Assembly (NCBI GenBank): GCA_025602915.1
Contig: JAHLJZ010000092.1
Span: 1 to 64,000 of the forward strand
Origin: Paraphysoderma sedebokerense
Lineage: Eukaryota > Blastocladiomycota > Physodermatomycetes > Physodermatales > Physodermataceae
Direction of reading: 5' to 3'
DNA length: 64,000 bases
Numbering within the stretch: the first letter of the stretch is position 1; every line of letters begins with the position of its first letter. This document shows positions 45,094 to 56,700 of this stretch, piece by piece. The notes below the pieces were generated by a model. That model ran no database searches and had not been told where the DNA came from. It saw nothing but the letters and a program-made list of their open reading frames with translations. A program made the position numbers and the translations under genes.

Positions 45094-46195
45094 CTTAATC
45101 GGGGCTCCCAATAAGCGGCTGGCGTCCGTCAAGTATTTCATGGATACTGCAAATACTCTTGTCCTTGGTCAATTTAATGTATAATTATGATGTAAATAGC
45201 AAGCAATCTGTAAATATCTCAGTTGAATAATAAGTATTGTCGTCAGTTGAAAGGCTAAGTGCCATTCTACCTATCCAAAGCACTATTAAATAACATCCAA
45301 AATCGCGCGCAAGTCATTATTATCTAGTACTCTCGACTTTTCATGCAGCTCACATAAGGATATGATAGTCAGTAACTGGCTTTAAAGTCGAATTTTCAAT
45401 GATATCAGACTATCAGTATTGTGCCTAAAGATAGGATTTTATCAAGTCCCACCAAACACAAAGCCCAGATATTGAGAGAACAATGTATCTCCTTTGATTT
45501 AAAGATTTATTACGACATAATCAATCAGCATATAATCAGTTCCTCTGATTCAATTAGTTTTCGTGGTGATTTAAATTAAACATATACAGTCAACCTCGCT
45601 GCACAAAGTGCTGGTAACTGAAATGACTAAAAATGACGAATAGCTAAATCTCCACTTTTCGAAACAAGTTTTGGTGTGTCGATTTTGCTTCGGATAATCT
45701 TTTAGTTTCGTCCTTTTTGGCCCATCGTGAGTTCTTTTACCCGAACCATGACATTGACGTAGACTGTGCTTGCACCTCGTGAAGCGTGTTAAGAGAGAAG
45801 GGACGTTCGTTGGCATGTGTGGCCTCATTATGTTGTCAAAATACCAATGCTTGCAACAGAATAGTTGCATGAATTTTGACAGCTAAGCCATAAGCTAACG
45901 AAAAGAAATTGTATGAAACTTATACCCAGTAAGAACGATTGAACTTTGACAAGTGAAAACTATTAATATTTAATTTCGACAGGTCAATATACATGTAGGG
46001 AATGCTCAAGGAAAACTGTCATCTAGAATTGACATCAAGCTCCTGTGAAGGAATTTATTGTAATTTGTTTTAAATACCCATAAAAAATTATGGCATTACT
46101 CAAAGACAATGTCACTTAACAACAAATTACTCTAAACAAAATCTATGTTCCTAAGTGTAACCACATCATACCACATCATACCACATCATAGTAAC
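45094..46195. other. convergent intergenic spacer
   Basis: The 3' flanks of the collagen-like gene and of the first two-module family B gene. A 10-bp CCACATCATA unit repeats three times near 46160-46190. A 99-codon minus-strand ORF at 45870-45571 is not supported. Confidence 0.45.
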
Positions 46196-46973
46196 CTAAA
46201 GATATAAGGCGGTACCGACAAGCATCGATAGTAGGGTGATACTTGCAACAGCAGTTTGTGCACCGCTAACTTTATCGTTCTTTGCTGCCTCGCCATTACT
46301 GGAAGCTTCGACCTTAGAGCCACCACTTTTTTGCTTGGCGTTGTCAGTAGTAGCACTGGCACCGGAGTAAACAGCAGGGGGATTTGCTACTTGGTAGGTA
46401 GAAGCTTTTCCGCAGAAGTTCGATACGTGACCTTGTTGAGCGGCAATTTCAGCAACCATATTGGGGCAGTTGTTGTAGCAAACTGCGACTTCTCTAGCAT
46501 TATGGCAGAGACATTGATAATATCTCGCTTGATCAGTTTTTTCATGCGGATTACAGTGAGTTGCGACAATATCACGAGAACGATCAAGACATGCGTTGAC
46601 AATATGCGAGGCACTGCATGTTTTTGGGGCGGATTGACTAGGTTGGTTGTTGTGGCCAGGCTGATATTGATCATTGCGGACAGGTTGATGCTGATCATTG
46701 CGGCCAGGACCCTCAATGTGCCCAGGATAAACGGTGTTTCCGTTTTGGACGCATCTCGGAAGAATTAATTGAGCAACTTGCCAAGTACCTATAAGGTTTA
46801 ATTATTAATACTGATGATAAGAGGCCTTATTCAGGAATAACAATTTTGTACATACCGTGGGCACACATTTGATAATGAGTTTGGTTGAGACATTGCTGAT
46901 GACCTGGAACACAAGCATTGGTTAAACCAGCGAGGAAGACGACAGCGAACAAGCTGAGAAGAATCGATTTCAT
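46196..46973 (-). CDS. family B GPI-anchored cysteine-rich protein with N-terminal chitin-binding-like module
   Basis: Two exons (46973-46856, 46788-46196) give 236 residues. Signal peptide, then the N-module (CVPGHQQCLNQTHYQMCAHG-TWQ ... LPRCVQNGNTVYPG), a short Asn/Gln/Pro spacer, and the family B core (NACLDRSRDIV ... CNPHEKTDQARYYQCLC, VAVCYNNCPNMVAE ... FCG). A Ser/Ala/Gly-rich stalk follows, and a terminal hydrophobic segment (TLLSMLVGTALYL) with small residues before it, typical of a GPI signal. The core resembles cysteine-rich GPI proteins of other fungi (CLC..A..V..CY..CP), of unknown function. Confidence 0.78.
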
Positions 46974-48009
46974 GTTGATACAGTTCTTGCAGTCAATTGA
47001 GATTGCTCTACGGAATGGGGAAACTGTGCCCCTTTTATCAAGTCGACACTGAACATTGAATCTGGTCCTGAAACAAATTTCGGATTAAAACTCAAGACAA
47101 AATTTCGGAATATCTTTTCTTCGACACGTTTAGCCAATCGCATGAAATTATCCGAGATATGCTTAACACATCGAGTCATCGACAATCGACGCGATGCGAA
47201 AGGGGGAGGCCACTGACAAGCCATGCAAGCCTGAATCCTAAACCGATGCTCTGCGCAGTGCAACATGCGAAGAAGACTGCAAAAAAATAGTAGGATAGTC
47301 CAAGGTAAAAATATAACAGATTAAATTCTTCCTTGCTTCAACATTGTGTCACATCATGCTTAGAAGCAGCTTTTTAATTCCTAAACCATGGGTTCTAAGA
47401 TGCCAGTTTTACTTACCCAGGCATTTTTATTTCTATTCCAGATAGAGTAAATAATTATAGTAACATAAAGTGTCTTAAAATTACTTACTCAACTTTGTGA
47501 ACTGTTTACCCCTCTCATAACTGATAACTCTGTTTTTCGTGGGTCCTTTGATTCATCAAATATGTGTTTAAAATACGATATACTTTCGGAACACCTTAAT
47601 TCAATTAACACTTTAAGCAGCGGATGGCTCTTGCATTGATGAAGAACGCAGCGATATGCGATTAATAATGTGAATTGCAGAACTAAAGGATTCATCGCGT
47701 CTTGCATGTATAGTGCAACTTGGGATTACACTCAAACAAAAATGTATCCTACACATACCCCTACCCTGTACACAGTTTAAAACGATTGAAATTATTCAAA
47801 AGAAAACCATGAATAAATAGTTTTTCGATGTCACATATATTTGCAATGCCTTGAGAATTTTCATTAAGTACTGATATTGAACTCTTGCGTAGTAATAGTA
47901 TTCATTGTATTTCATTTAAATACATATTTACAAAAACATGCCAAGACATTGTCACCTGACAGCAAATCACTCCAAACCAATCTCTACGTCTTGAATGTAT
48001 TAGGTTAGA
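46974..48009. other. family B intergenic unit
   Basis: The 5' flank near 47100-47280 shares conserved stretches (TTTAGCC, AATTATCCGA, TGCTTAACA, CGCGATGCGA) with 48940-49050. The 3' flank at 47940-48010 resembles 46090-46190. Gene and both flanks were therefore duplicated together. A 72-codon ORF at 47707-47489 is not supported. Confidence 0.55.
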
Positions 48010-48795
48010 TCACATCACACTAACATCAAAGTATAAGGCGGTACCGAGAAGTATCGATAGTAGCGTAATACTTGCAGCAGCAGTTTGTGAACCGCTTACT
48101 ATATCGTTTATTGCTACCCCCTCACTACTGGAAGCTTCGACATTAGAACTACTACTTGGTTGCTTGGCATTGTCAGGGGTGCCATCAGACTGACCAGCAG
48201 GAGGGTTTGCCACTTGGTCGTAGGTAGAAGCTTTTCCGCATAAGTGCGACACTTGACCTTCCTGGGCGGCAATTTCAGCAACCATATTGGGGCAGTTGTT
48301 GTAACAAACAGCAACTTCTCTAGCGTTGTGACAAAGACATTGATAATATCTCGCTTGGTCAGTGTTTTCAACCGGCTTACATGAAGTTTCCACGATATGA
48401 CTTGAGCGATCAAGACATGCATTGACAAGTTCCAAGGCACTGTATGTTTGTGGAGTGGATTGACTAGGCGGATCGTTACGGCCAGGTTGGCCGTTATTGC
48501 CGTTATTGCCGGGCTGGCCGTCGCTGCCAGGACTCTCAAGTTGCCCAGGATAAACAGTGTCTTCGTTTTGTACATATCTTGTTAGAATCAATTGAGGAAC
48601 TTGCCAATTACCTATGACGGTGGATTTTTAATATCGATGACACGAGCACTCAATTCAAGATAAATTATTTTTCTTACCGTGGGCACACATTCGAAAATCA
48701 GTTTGGTTGAGACATTGCTGATGACCGGAAACACAAGCGTTAGTTGAGCCAGAGAGGAGGGCGATAGCAAACAAACTGAGAAGAGTCGATTTCAT
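48010..48795 (-). CDS. family B GPI-anchored protein, two-module form with collagen-like spacer
   Basis: Two exons (48795-48678, 48611-48010) give 239 residues. Layout as in the 46.2-kb paralogue: signal peptide, N-module (CVSGHQQCLNQTDFRMCAHG-NWQ), spacer, core (NACLDRSSHIV ... YYQCLC ... CYNNCPNMVAE ... LCG), stalk and GPI-type terminal segment. Two differences stand out. The last Cys of the N-module is replaced (TRYVQNE where others have PRCVQNG), so one disulfide is probably lost, and the spacer has become a short GSDGQPGNNGNNGQPG collagen-like run similar to family A tails. A TATA-like box lies near 48868. Confidence 0.78.
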
Positions 48796-49320
48796 GTTGA
48801 TATAATGCTTGTACAATATATGTAATCGTCAATTGAGATTGCTCTCCTCAACTGGGAAGCTTTGCCCCTTTATAGTCTCAGCTGTACATAGACCAGAGTT
48901 AAACAACAAAGGAAAGATCAGAACGCAGTTCGGAATATCACCTCTTCAACCGGTTTAGCCCATGCCATGGAATTATCCGAAATGCGCTTAACATATCGAT
49001 AATCTACGCGATGCGAGGAGAATAGCCACTCACCGGGATCAACTGCGATGGAAGCCAGAATGTAAAGCGGCACACTGCGTAATGTAACGACGATTGTAAA
49101 AAGTGGGAAAATGTTATAAAGGTAGGAATACACAACCACATTACCCCATCACCAACTTTAACATTGTGGCACTTCATGATTCCATGCAGCTGTTAACTCG
49201 GGATCCAAATTCCTGACCGATGGGTTCAAGACGGAAGTTTTATTTAACCAGGAACGTTATTTTTATCCGCAATATAGGGTAATTAATGGTAATAATATAA
49301 AAGAACAAGACTAAGTTCTC
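48796..49320. other. family B intergenic unit
   Basis: The upstream copy of the duplicated family B flank (see 47.1-47.3 kb) plus the 3' flank of the core-only gene. No other gene. Confidence 0.5.
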
Positions 49321-49833
49321 TCAGATATATAAGGCCATGCCAGCTAGTAATACAAGTAGTGTAACACCAGTGACCACAGTTTGAGCACTACTCTCCTTTT
49401 CTTTCTTAACTTTCGCTACTTCACTGTCATCAGAAGGTTCAGCAGTAGGGATGTCACTCACTTTTCTGGTACCACCAGTAGATGAAGTAGGGACTGAATT
49501 GACAGAGCTGGTAGAAGTTGGTAATGGGTTAAGAGCTGAAGCTGCACCGCAAAAGCTCGTAACTTGACTCTGCTGAATTGCCATTTCAGCAACCATATTG
49601 GGACAGTTGTTGTAACAGAGAGCCGTATCTCTAGCGTTATCGCAAAGGCACTGATACCATCTGGCTTGGTTAGTCCTTTCGAGGGGGTCACATAAAGTTG
49701 CCTTTAAAAGGCGAGAGCGGTCAAGACAGGCATTGACAATTGAGAGAGCATTACAAGTTTGTTGGGCCGAAGTGCCTTGAAAACCGATGGCCGCAAGGAC
49801 GAAAATAATCCAGACAGTGTTAGCGGAACGCAT
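49321..49833 (-). CDS. family B GPI-anchored protein, core only
   Basis: 170 residues, no intron. Signal peptide (about residues 1-23), then directly the family B core (CNALSIVNACLDRSR ... CDPLERTNQARWYQCLC ... CYNNCPNMVAE ... FCG), a Ser/Thr-rich stalk and a GPI-type hydrophobic end (GVTLLVLLAGMALYI). The N-terminal chitin-binding-like module of its neighbours is absent, along with the intron that lies inside that module. Together with the N-module-only gene at 41.2 kb it shows that the two modules occur alone or combined. Confidence 0.78.
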   Translation of the reverse strand: MRSANTVWIIFVLAAIGFQGTSAQQTCNALSIVNACLDRSRLLKATLCDPLERTNQARWYQCLCDNARDTALCYNNCPNMVAEMAIQQSQVTSFCGAASALNPLPTSTSSVNSVPTSSTGGTRKVSDIPTAEPSDDSEVAKVKKEKESSAQTVVTGVTLLVLLAGMALYI

Positions 49834-50692
49834 ATTTATTTTTCAGTGTGTTACACAAGAGGATGGAAATCCGTTTTATAACTGGGATGAAGTGATAGAA
49901 ATTTCTTTACAGAACGCCAGTTTGTTGTACGTTTCCATTTTAAGTATCAGCGAGGAGCAGCTGACGCTTTGTACGGATCTTCGCGAAGAAATGGCATTGA
50001 TGTGATGTGCTCGAAACAGTCACCATAACAACTCTGTGAAAATATTTCTCGGTAATAAATGGTTTCGGGAAGATCATACAAACAGCGTTCTGCTTCAAAT
50101 GTTTCCCTTTCACCCATTGCTATGTCTAACCGCTATCCCACCGGAGAACTCTGCCATTCTTGGTGGCATCAACTCATCAACTCATCATAGGTTTTTAAAT
50201 ATGACGGCCTTCGCTTAAGAAATAAAACTAACCGTTGGAACGAATTGACAGTTGAAGAAAGAGTCGAAGACGAGAGTAAACCCTCGTCATAAAAATTCTA
50301 AAGGATGGACATTTTCCTTTCCGATACAATAACGCCTATATTTCCTATCTATTCCGGCCGTTAAACATTTACCTTCACCAATATATTTTCATGAATAATA
50401 TCTTCCGACGCACGCCAGCTTAATGTAAAAACGATCATCATTTTTTTTTTCCGAATCTGCAGTACAAAGGAGTACAAACTCTACAAAAGGCTGTGCATGC
50501 GGCATCGAAGTTTAAGCATCGTGACGTCATAGTTCTTCTATAGGTGACTGGTGGTGAATATCCAACAGTTCATATATATGTGGGTTTACTCTTACGGAAA
50601 TTATCAGCACAAAATGATTACTGCACAAAGTTTGAACGAACCTGGTTAGTGGATTTTCTATATCTACTGTCTGCATGTTGACACCCGTGTGA
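49834..50692. other. divergent intergenic region
   Basis: Upstream of the core-only family B gene (TATA-like TTATAAAAC near 49870) and of the unknown plus-strand gene, whose first exon probably lies here but could not be fixed. Short ORFs at 49787-50005 and 50036-50218 are not supported. Confidence 0.4.
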
Positions 50693-52273
50693 CATTGTGG
50701 TTTCGCGATCATAGAAACCTATTTTCAAAAGCCTCTCCGAGTTCGGAAGGCGGTATCGAGTTCGACTGAATTGAGAGAATCTCGTACAGAACTGGGCTAT
50801 CTTAACAATAGATTTTTCAGTATTCAAACGCATCTTGGGACTTTCTTGTCAACAACAAATGTTGAGTCCAGACCGGAGATTTGTGTATCACCTCAACGGA
50901 AACCGTTTCACCTCTCGAAACCCTCCGTCAACTCCGCCGAACTGTCGACTTCGAGTGAATTGGAATCTCTGGATTTAATCTTTACGCAACCCTTCCATCC
51001 TGCTGTTATATCATGTGTTAGTAACGAATTCAACGGAACGAGACCAATGTACTTGAAACTTATTCCGGTGTCCACCGAATCTGAACCAACGATATTCGCC
51101 ATACAAGCGGTGGACAAATTGTCATTTCAGCCGTTGTCGTTGTTCCTAGAGGCTGACGTGGACAACGTCAAGTTCGTTGAACGAAAAAGTATCCACGATG
51201 TACATGCATTGGGAATGTTCATCATTGAGAAAATAGAGAGAGTTCGGGTGTTGAGTATGTCGGAGTGTGGGATATCGACCTGGATACAGAATGTTTCGGT
51301 ACAGTCCGATCGGGGTTTGGAGAATTCGGAGACAGAGAAATGGCTCTTACGAAACGAAGATAGCAAACCAGAATTAACTGAAACATTATCCAAACAGTGG
51401 ATACGCCATCAAATACCTACTTTGCAAGATGAAGTGAAGTCGCGTAACGTTCTCTTCGTTGTTTCCATTAATCACTTTCCCATTAATGAAATCAAAAATG
51501 TCGTTTACATTCCGTGTGCACCTCGTCCAAGTATGCAAACTCATGCCCTCTTCGATTCGCACGGAAGAACTTATCACCAGGCGGAGCAGTTCGATGCCTA
51601 TAAAATTCATGATTTGCTAGAAATCCCTTCTGATCGGATATTTCTGACGAACGACTTGTTATCGGGCTACGTTCAAATTAGGCGCGATAATATGTTGATG
51701 TCATTGTTACCGCTCATCATTTTGAATGTGTATCCAATCAACTCGATGCTTTTAATCGATACAAATCGCAGTGTGAAGAGCTTGTATCAAAGTACTTTGG
51801 GAGCTGGAGAGGACTCGGATCACCATGGCAAAATATCCGTTGTGTCGTTGATTTCGGATGAATTCGTGACCCATCATGATGTGAGCGTTCCGTTGTCGAG
51901 ACTCCTTATCCCGACTTCCTTGACGACTGATACCAGCGATTCAACGACATTGCCCCCAAGAAAATCAGAAACCTTATCAAATTGTATTATGGATGACTTA
52001 CGCAGTTATATCAAGAATGTTATAATGCCGTTCTACAGGCCTAAATGCATCTTGCTTGTTCCAAATGACAATCTGGCGGAAAGATTTTTGGAGAGGGAAT
52101 GCGTCAAGGATGCGTACGGGAATTGTATCCTGAGAATGGAGAGGGAAGAGTTAGGCGGAGAAGATAATTTATCTCCAATTACAGTGAGATGCCTTGATGA
52201 CGGAGTCTTAAAGAGCGGCTATGTAGAATGGGGATGTGTCGGCGGTCAAAATGATGTACCATGGGATCAGTAA
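50693..52273 (+). CDS. unrecognised protein, about 500 residues, 5' exon unresolved
   Basis: The frame is open from 50693 to the TAA at 52273 without a usable ATG near its start, so a short upstream coding exon is likely. Candidate acceptors lie near 50714 and 50785. The first part (RFFSIQTHLGTFLSTT) faintly recalls fascin-like beta-trefoil strands; this is weak. The middle has a mixed alpha/beta pattern (RNVLFVVSINHFPINEI, VVYIPCAPRPSMQTHALFDS, IPSDRIFLTNDLLSGYVQI, LLPLIILNVYPINSMLLI). The end is acidic with KCILLVPNDNLAERFLEREC. No transmembrane segment or catalytic motif is evident. Codon use and the long uninterrupted frame argue that it is real. Confidence 0.6.
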   Translation, partial: HCGFAIIETYFQKPLRVRKAVSSSTELRESRTELGYLNNRFFSIQTHLGTFLSTTNVESRPEICVSPQRKPFHLSKPSVNSAELSTSSELESLDLIFTQPFHPAVISCVSNEFNGTRPMYLKLIPVSTESEPTIFAIQAVDKLSFQPLSLFLEADVDNVKFVERKSIHDVHALGMFIIEKIERVRVLSMSECGISTWIQNVSVQSDRGLENSETEKWLLRNEDSKPELTETLSKQWIRHQIPTLQDEVKSRNVLFVVSINHFPINEIKNVVYIPCAPRPSMQTHALFDSHGRTYHQAEQFDAYKIHDLLEIPSDRIFLTNDLLSGYVQIRRDNMLMSLLPLIILNVYPINSMLLIDTNRSVKSLYQSTLGAGEDSDHHGKISVVSLISDEFVTHHDVSVPLSRLLIPTSLTTDTSDSTTLPPRKSETLSNCIMDDLRSYIKNVIMPFYRPKCILLVPNDNLAERFLERECVKDAYGNCILRMEREELGGEDNLSPITVRCLDDGVLKSGYVEWGCVGGQNDVPWDQ

Positions 52274-52556
52274 ATTTTAGCCGCGATTCCGAATGTGAGG
52301 TGGCGATCCTGTACTATATTAATGAATAATGAATAATATATTGTGGGCATTGTGCCGTTTGACGTGATGTGTGAGACGAAGGCTGTTCCATGGGATAGAG
52401 CAATGGCAGTGGTGATTAGGATATAGGTAGAAAGTAGAACTTCTGGATGTAATTGTAGTCATTAACCATTGTGGCGATAGCGCAAGCGTGTAGTCCGCTT
52501 AGTGCTGGTTGGTAATACACTAACATATTGAACAGAATATCTACAATCAATCGAAA

Positions 52557-53246
52557 ATGACTGTTCCAAATATAGCATCTCTCTCCTTAGACGACCAACC
52601 GTCTTCCAACTCTCTTGTGGATAATTCTCTCCCTTCGTCCGTTTTGCCTTCCCCTTCATCTCAGCAATCTGAACTCCCCCCAATTCCAGTCTCTATTAAA
52701 CAAACGACAACTTTTGTAAATGGAATCAAAACGGATTTTATCGTACAGGCATATTCAGATGCTATTTGGGTGATTGTCAGTCAACTAGAAGGAAAAGTTG
52801 GGAGCTTGGTATAGTCATTTACTGTTGTAGCACTTTGTTTCCGGGCCCTCTTTCTGTGAAACGAATTGCATCTATGGTAGATAGCGCTCTTACACAATGG
52901 AAAGATTACTGATGCAATACTTCTATCCAAAATCATTTTCTATTAGACATGTACAACGCTTGACCTCCCCGCCGCTGATTCTCTACTTTCCTCCACTGGC
53001 GGCTCCTGTCCGTGTACTACCGCCCCACTATTGAATGTTGATTCCAACCGAGAAATACTGAATCACATATACGCTTCAGAAATATTGACAAATATCTTGA
53101 AATCTAACCCCCGGGAGAGGAGGAGATTGATTTGCGGTTTGGCGTTTAAGGGAAATCAGGGAAGAAATGAAGAAATCGAAATGAAAATTGAAAGAGAGAG
53201 GTTGAAAACTATTTGCGATGTTTTGGAGGAGTTAAATGTTTGGTAA
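52557..53246 (+). CDS. PSMG3: proteasome assembly chaperone 3
   Basis: Two phase-0 exons (52557-52808, 52947-53246) give 183 residues. After a Ser/Pro-rich leader of about 45 residues comes the family pattern: SIKQTTTFVNGIKTDFIVQA, WVIVSQLEGKVGSL at the exon boundary, PLLNVDSNREILNHIYASEI, and the terminal VLEELNVW, parallel to the ending of human PSMG3. With PSMG4 it helps assemble the alpha ring of the 20S proteasome. Its lysine-rich C-terminal third is longer than in human. Confidence 0.82.
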
Positions 53247-53733
53247 AATGTGTGGATTTTTAGATACGGTTGCTCACTGGTAGATTTTGGAGTGACATTG
53301 AATTGTAGGCAGTTATTCCTCAACATGTCTCAACGCAAGTGAAAGACAGAATTCCTGCAACAAAATCAATGTACATTTTCGTTTAAGAGGTAGATGGAAA
53401 TACATGTAGCCCTTAGTTTTAACATCAAGTTATCTATAAATACAATTATATGATGCATTCCAGTATCCACATTTAAAATACGGGTCTCTCTGTTCCTAAC
53501 ACAACAACTTTATCATCCCTTCTTACTATCATCTCGGGTCTAGGGTTAACAAGCGTATACGACAAGACATTTCCGTTATGCGAGATAGTGCGATACAATC
53601 CAATTGAGACACTGCAGTGACTGCGTAAGAGGTAAGTGAATAAAGCAGAATAAGGTCGACCTGTTCAAAATGTAAAATCAGTAGCATGGAAGCCAAAAGT
53701 CAGAACAAGCAAAAATTGCGTGGTACTACAAGA
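53247..53733. other. convergent intergenic spacer
   Basis: The 3' ends of PSMG3 and of the channel gene. AT-rich with nothing else recognisable. Confidence 0.45.
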
Positions 53734-56700
53734 TCAAAAGTATTCCAGATACCAACCAACAAACAGTTTAGGTGCCAACACTTGAAACAAATGGCTACTT
53801 TTGGGATTCCTTCTTTCTTTCCTACCATCCGAATTCGATCGTCCTGTTTCGTCGTTAATCTCCACCTCCTCCTCGCCTCCTGCTTCTGTGCTTTTAATCC
53901 ACTCTTCTTCCTCCTCTTCAAGTGCCCGCTCATATCCAGTTTTACGACCACTGAAAATAAGTCGTTTGATAATGTCGAGTAAGAATGGGTTATAGTAAGT
54001 TTGAGTGATTACAGAATCAAGCATCGATGAAGCGAAGACGTGGCCGGCCATGAACGAAGGTCGGAGGACGACTTGTGCTGCAATAAAAAATAGAACAGAA
54101 TTGTTGTTAACGTAGGTTCTGAGTGAGCGCTTGTAAAGGCGAAAAAGTGGGAAAGTGAAGACTATGAATTCATAAGGAACTGAAACATACTTGATTCATC
54201 CGCAAAAGTTTTAACCACATCGGTGTCGCCGATATACTTCATATTTTCACGATGAATGAATTCGACAACAATAAAAATCTCATCAGACGCGATAGCTTCA
54301 ATATTTAGTACTGACAATAAAGCCGAAGCATCGGCTGTTCGCTTTGCAGCACTATTGAAATTAGAGAGATTAGTTTATAATAGCTATACTCATTTTAGCC
54401 TAAAAAATAAATGCCCGAATATCGTACCTGTCGTAATATTTTTTATTGCTCATCACGACTGCTCTCTTTGCTTTGTCTACCTTCGCTTTCAATAAATCTT
54501 TCTTCATCAGAGGACTACCCTTAACAAAATACACATCCCCTAATCTCCTCAATTTTTCTATCTCACTTTCTTCTTCTCCATCTCCGTCATCGTCGGCTAC
54601 CATCTGTTCCGCTTCATCGATGGCAGGACTCAAAATGACGATTGGCATCGGATTGGTGATATGTTCTCCACGTAATGGGGCGATGAAAACGTCCAGATTT
54701 CGCGGAAACGTGGGCGAGCAATCCGCAATCAGTAAATGCGAGGTGACAGAGTCGGGTAATGGTGACTTTATTTTCGGTTGGATAAACGAAGAAGTAGACG
54801 TGGTGCGAATAAGGGTCGTCGATTTTACATCAGATACATCCGTTGCGACTGATTGATCCACCGATGGCGAGCATGGAGGGGATTGGACAACGGCTTGGGG
54901 AGTGTTCGATTCAATCGGGATGGAAGAGGTAGATGAAGATTTTGTGGGAGGGAAGAAAACGAGATCAGGATTGGGGCCCAAATCTTCATCGGATGATAAA
55001 CCAGGTCCTTCAACATCTAATACAGTTTCATGAAGTTCGTCTTTATCTAAAGCCATTCCACGTTTCTGTTTCAGTTTTTTCTTTAATCTTGCATTCGTAG
55101 GGCTAATAATAGGAGGAGACGTTGGACCAGATTTAGGTAATTTTGGGAATGGGACTATCCCGGCAGTTGATTGTTCAGTCGAAATGTTAGGCGCATCATT
55201 AAAGCGAACTCTTCCGTCCCGACCTAATAAGGGACTCGATTCCAAGTACTCGCTATCTTCGTCTACACGGATAGCCTCTTCCTCGGAGAATTCGAAGCCT
55301 TTGATTTGCTCAACAATCTCAATCTCTGTGCTAATTAAAAATCCTAACTCATCGCCTTTGATTACATATTCTCCGGGATTCAAAACAACGCAAAGCGTCT
55401 CACTAGGAGGTAATCTTTGTCTGATGTCTAATTCAGGTTGAAACCCGATACCAATTAGACAAGAGTTAAAGTTGGAGTAAACAATTTCGGCTGCTTCCAG
55501 GAATGTTAATCCGATGAAGGATGCAGGAAGAGGCGTGCAATATATTTCTTGGGAAACTCCGCGAAGGTAGGATTTCAAAAAGGAGACAGACGCTGCGAGG
55601 ATGTGAAAGTCAATATATGGTAACCAAACCACCATATGAATGGGGACTCACGTGTATGACGATCAATTGCCTGCACCAATTCAAGCCTTGATTCCTCAGT
55701 GATACTAGTAGTCAACAAAGCGATTAACGTGGCAAATCCAGGAATTCGACAACTTTGCGATAATATTCCCAACTTCAATTCATCAACACAAAGAATGTGC
55801 TCAGCTGTTAGATTTCAAAAGACCATGAGTCAGTCGCCCAAAAAAAGGAATAATCAGCTCACGCCCATGTCTGTGATGAATTTATAAAATAGTCCAAGCT
55901 TACCGATGTATTCAAAATGACTTTGATTTTCAGGTAAAATAGTTTCCACAAACAACGGTATGGTTCGATCAAATCTTTTGATTGCCAAAGCTCTCATGAC
56001 ACCTTCAGCATCCTCTTCGTGTAAATCGTCTTGTGAGAATTTGTTGGCCAACACAAAACAAGCTGCATCAGAGTGGAAAAAAATCCACATAATTTCAGTG
56101 TGAACAAATCGCAAGTACGGAGACATTGTCAGCTACCAAGAATGAATCTTTAGTAGAAGCAAAAGGTACGTACCGACAGCAGTATGTGCTGACACTTTTC
56201 TTAACGAACTGAAAGAGGTGGCCGACCCTTTCACGTATTGTACACGACTTAAGTATGCGGGGTCTTGTAACAAGGCAGAGAGCTCGTCATTTGGTTCATT
56301 GGGGTTTAATATTACGACTACAGAATAATATACACTTGAGTTAGTTCATTACACATTTGAATGATTGACAGTTGTAAGGTTACCTCGTGTAGTGATTGTG
56401 GAGAGACCATGATCGCTAGAAAGTGTCAAGTACAGAAGGTTAGACGACATTGATATACAAAGCTTGCAAGCTTAGAAACAAACCTGCAGAAAAATTCCTT
56501 TAAAAATTCAAGCATAGATGTAATTTCAAAGTTACCACAAACGATGACATGTTGTTGAGATTTCTTATGGGCATAAGGTACAGTGAACTTTGACCGGTTT
56601 TGAATCATTGTCAACCTGCATTTCGACAAGAAACGTCGTTAGTATTGAATACTTCAAGCGGATAGCATAAGCATGTAAAACGAATAAAACCGTACAGTTC

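Noticed and set aside
44566-45184. Long alternative frames over the collagen-like tail
   Set aside because: Products of the Gly-X-Y repeat in other frames; only one frame carries the signal peptide and the four-Cys core.
50771-50773. TTG as the start of the 500-residue ORF
   Set aside because: Nuclear genes of fungi rarely start at TTG, and the frame stays open further upstream to 50693, so an upstream exon is more likely.
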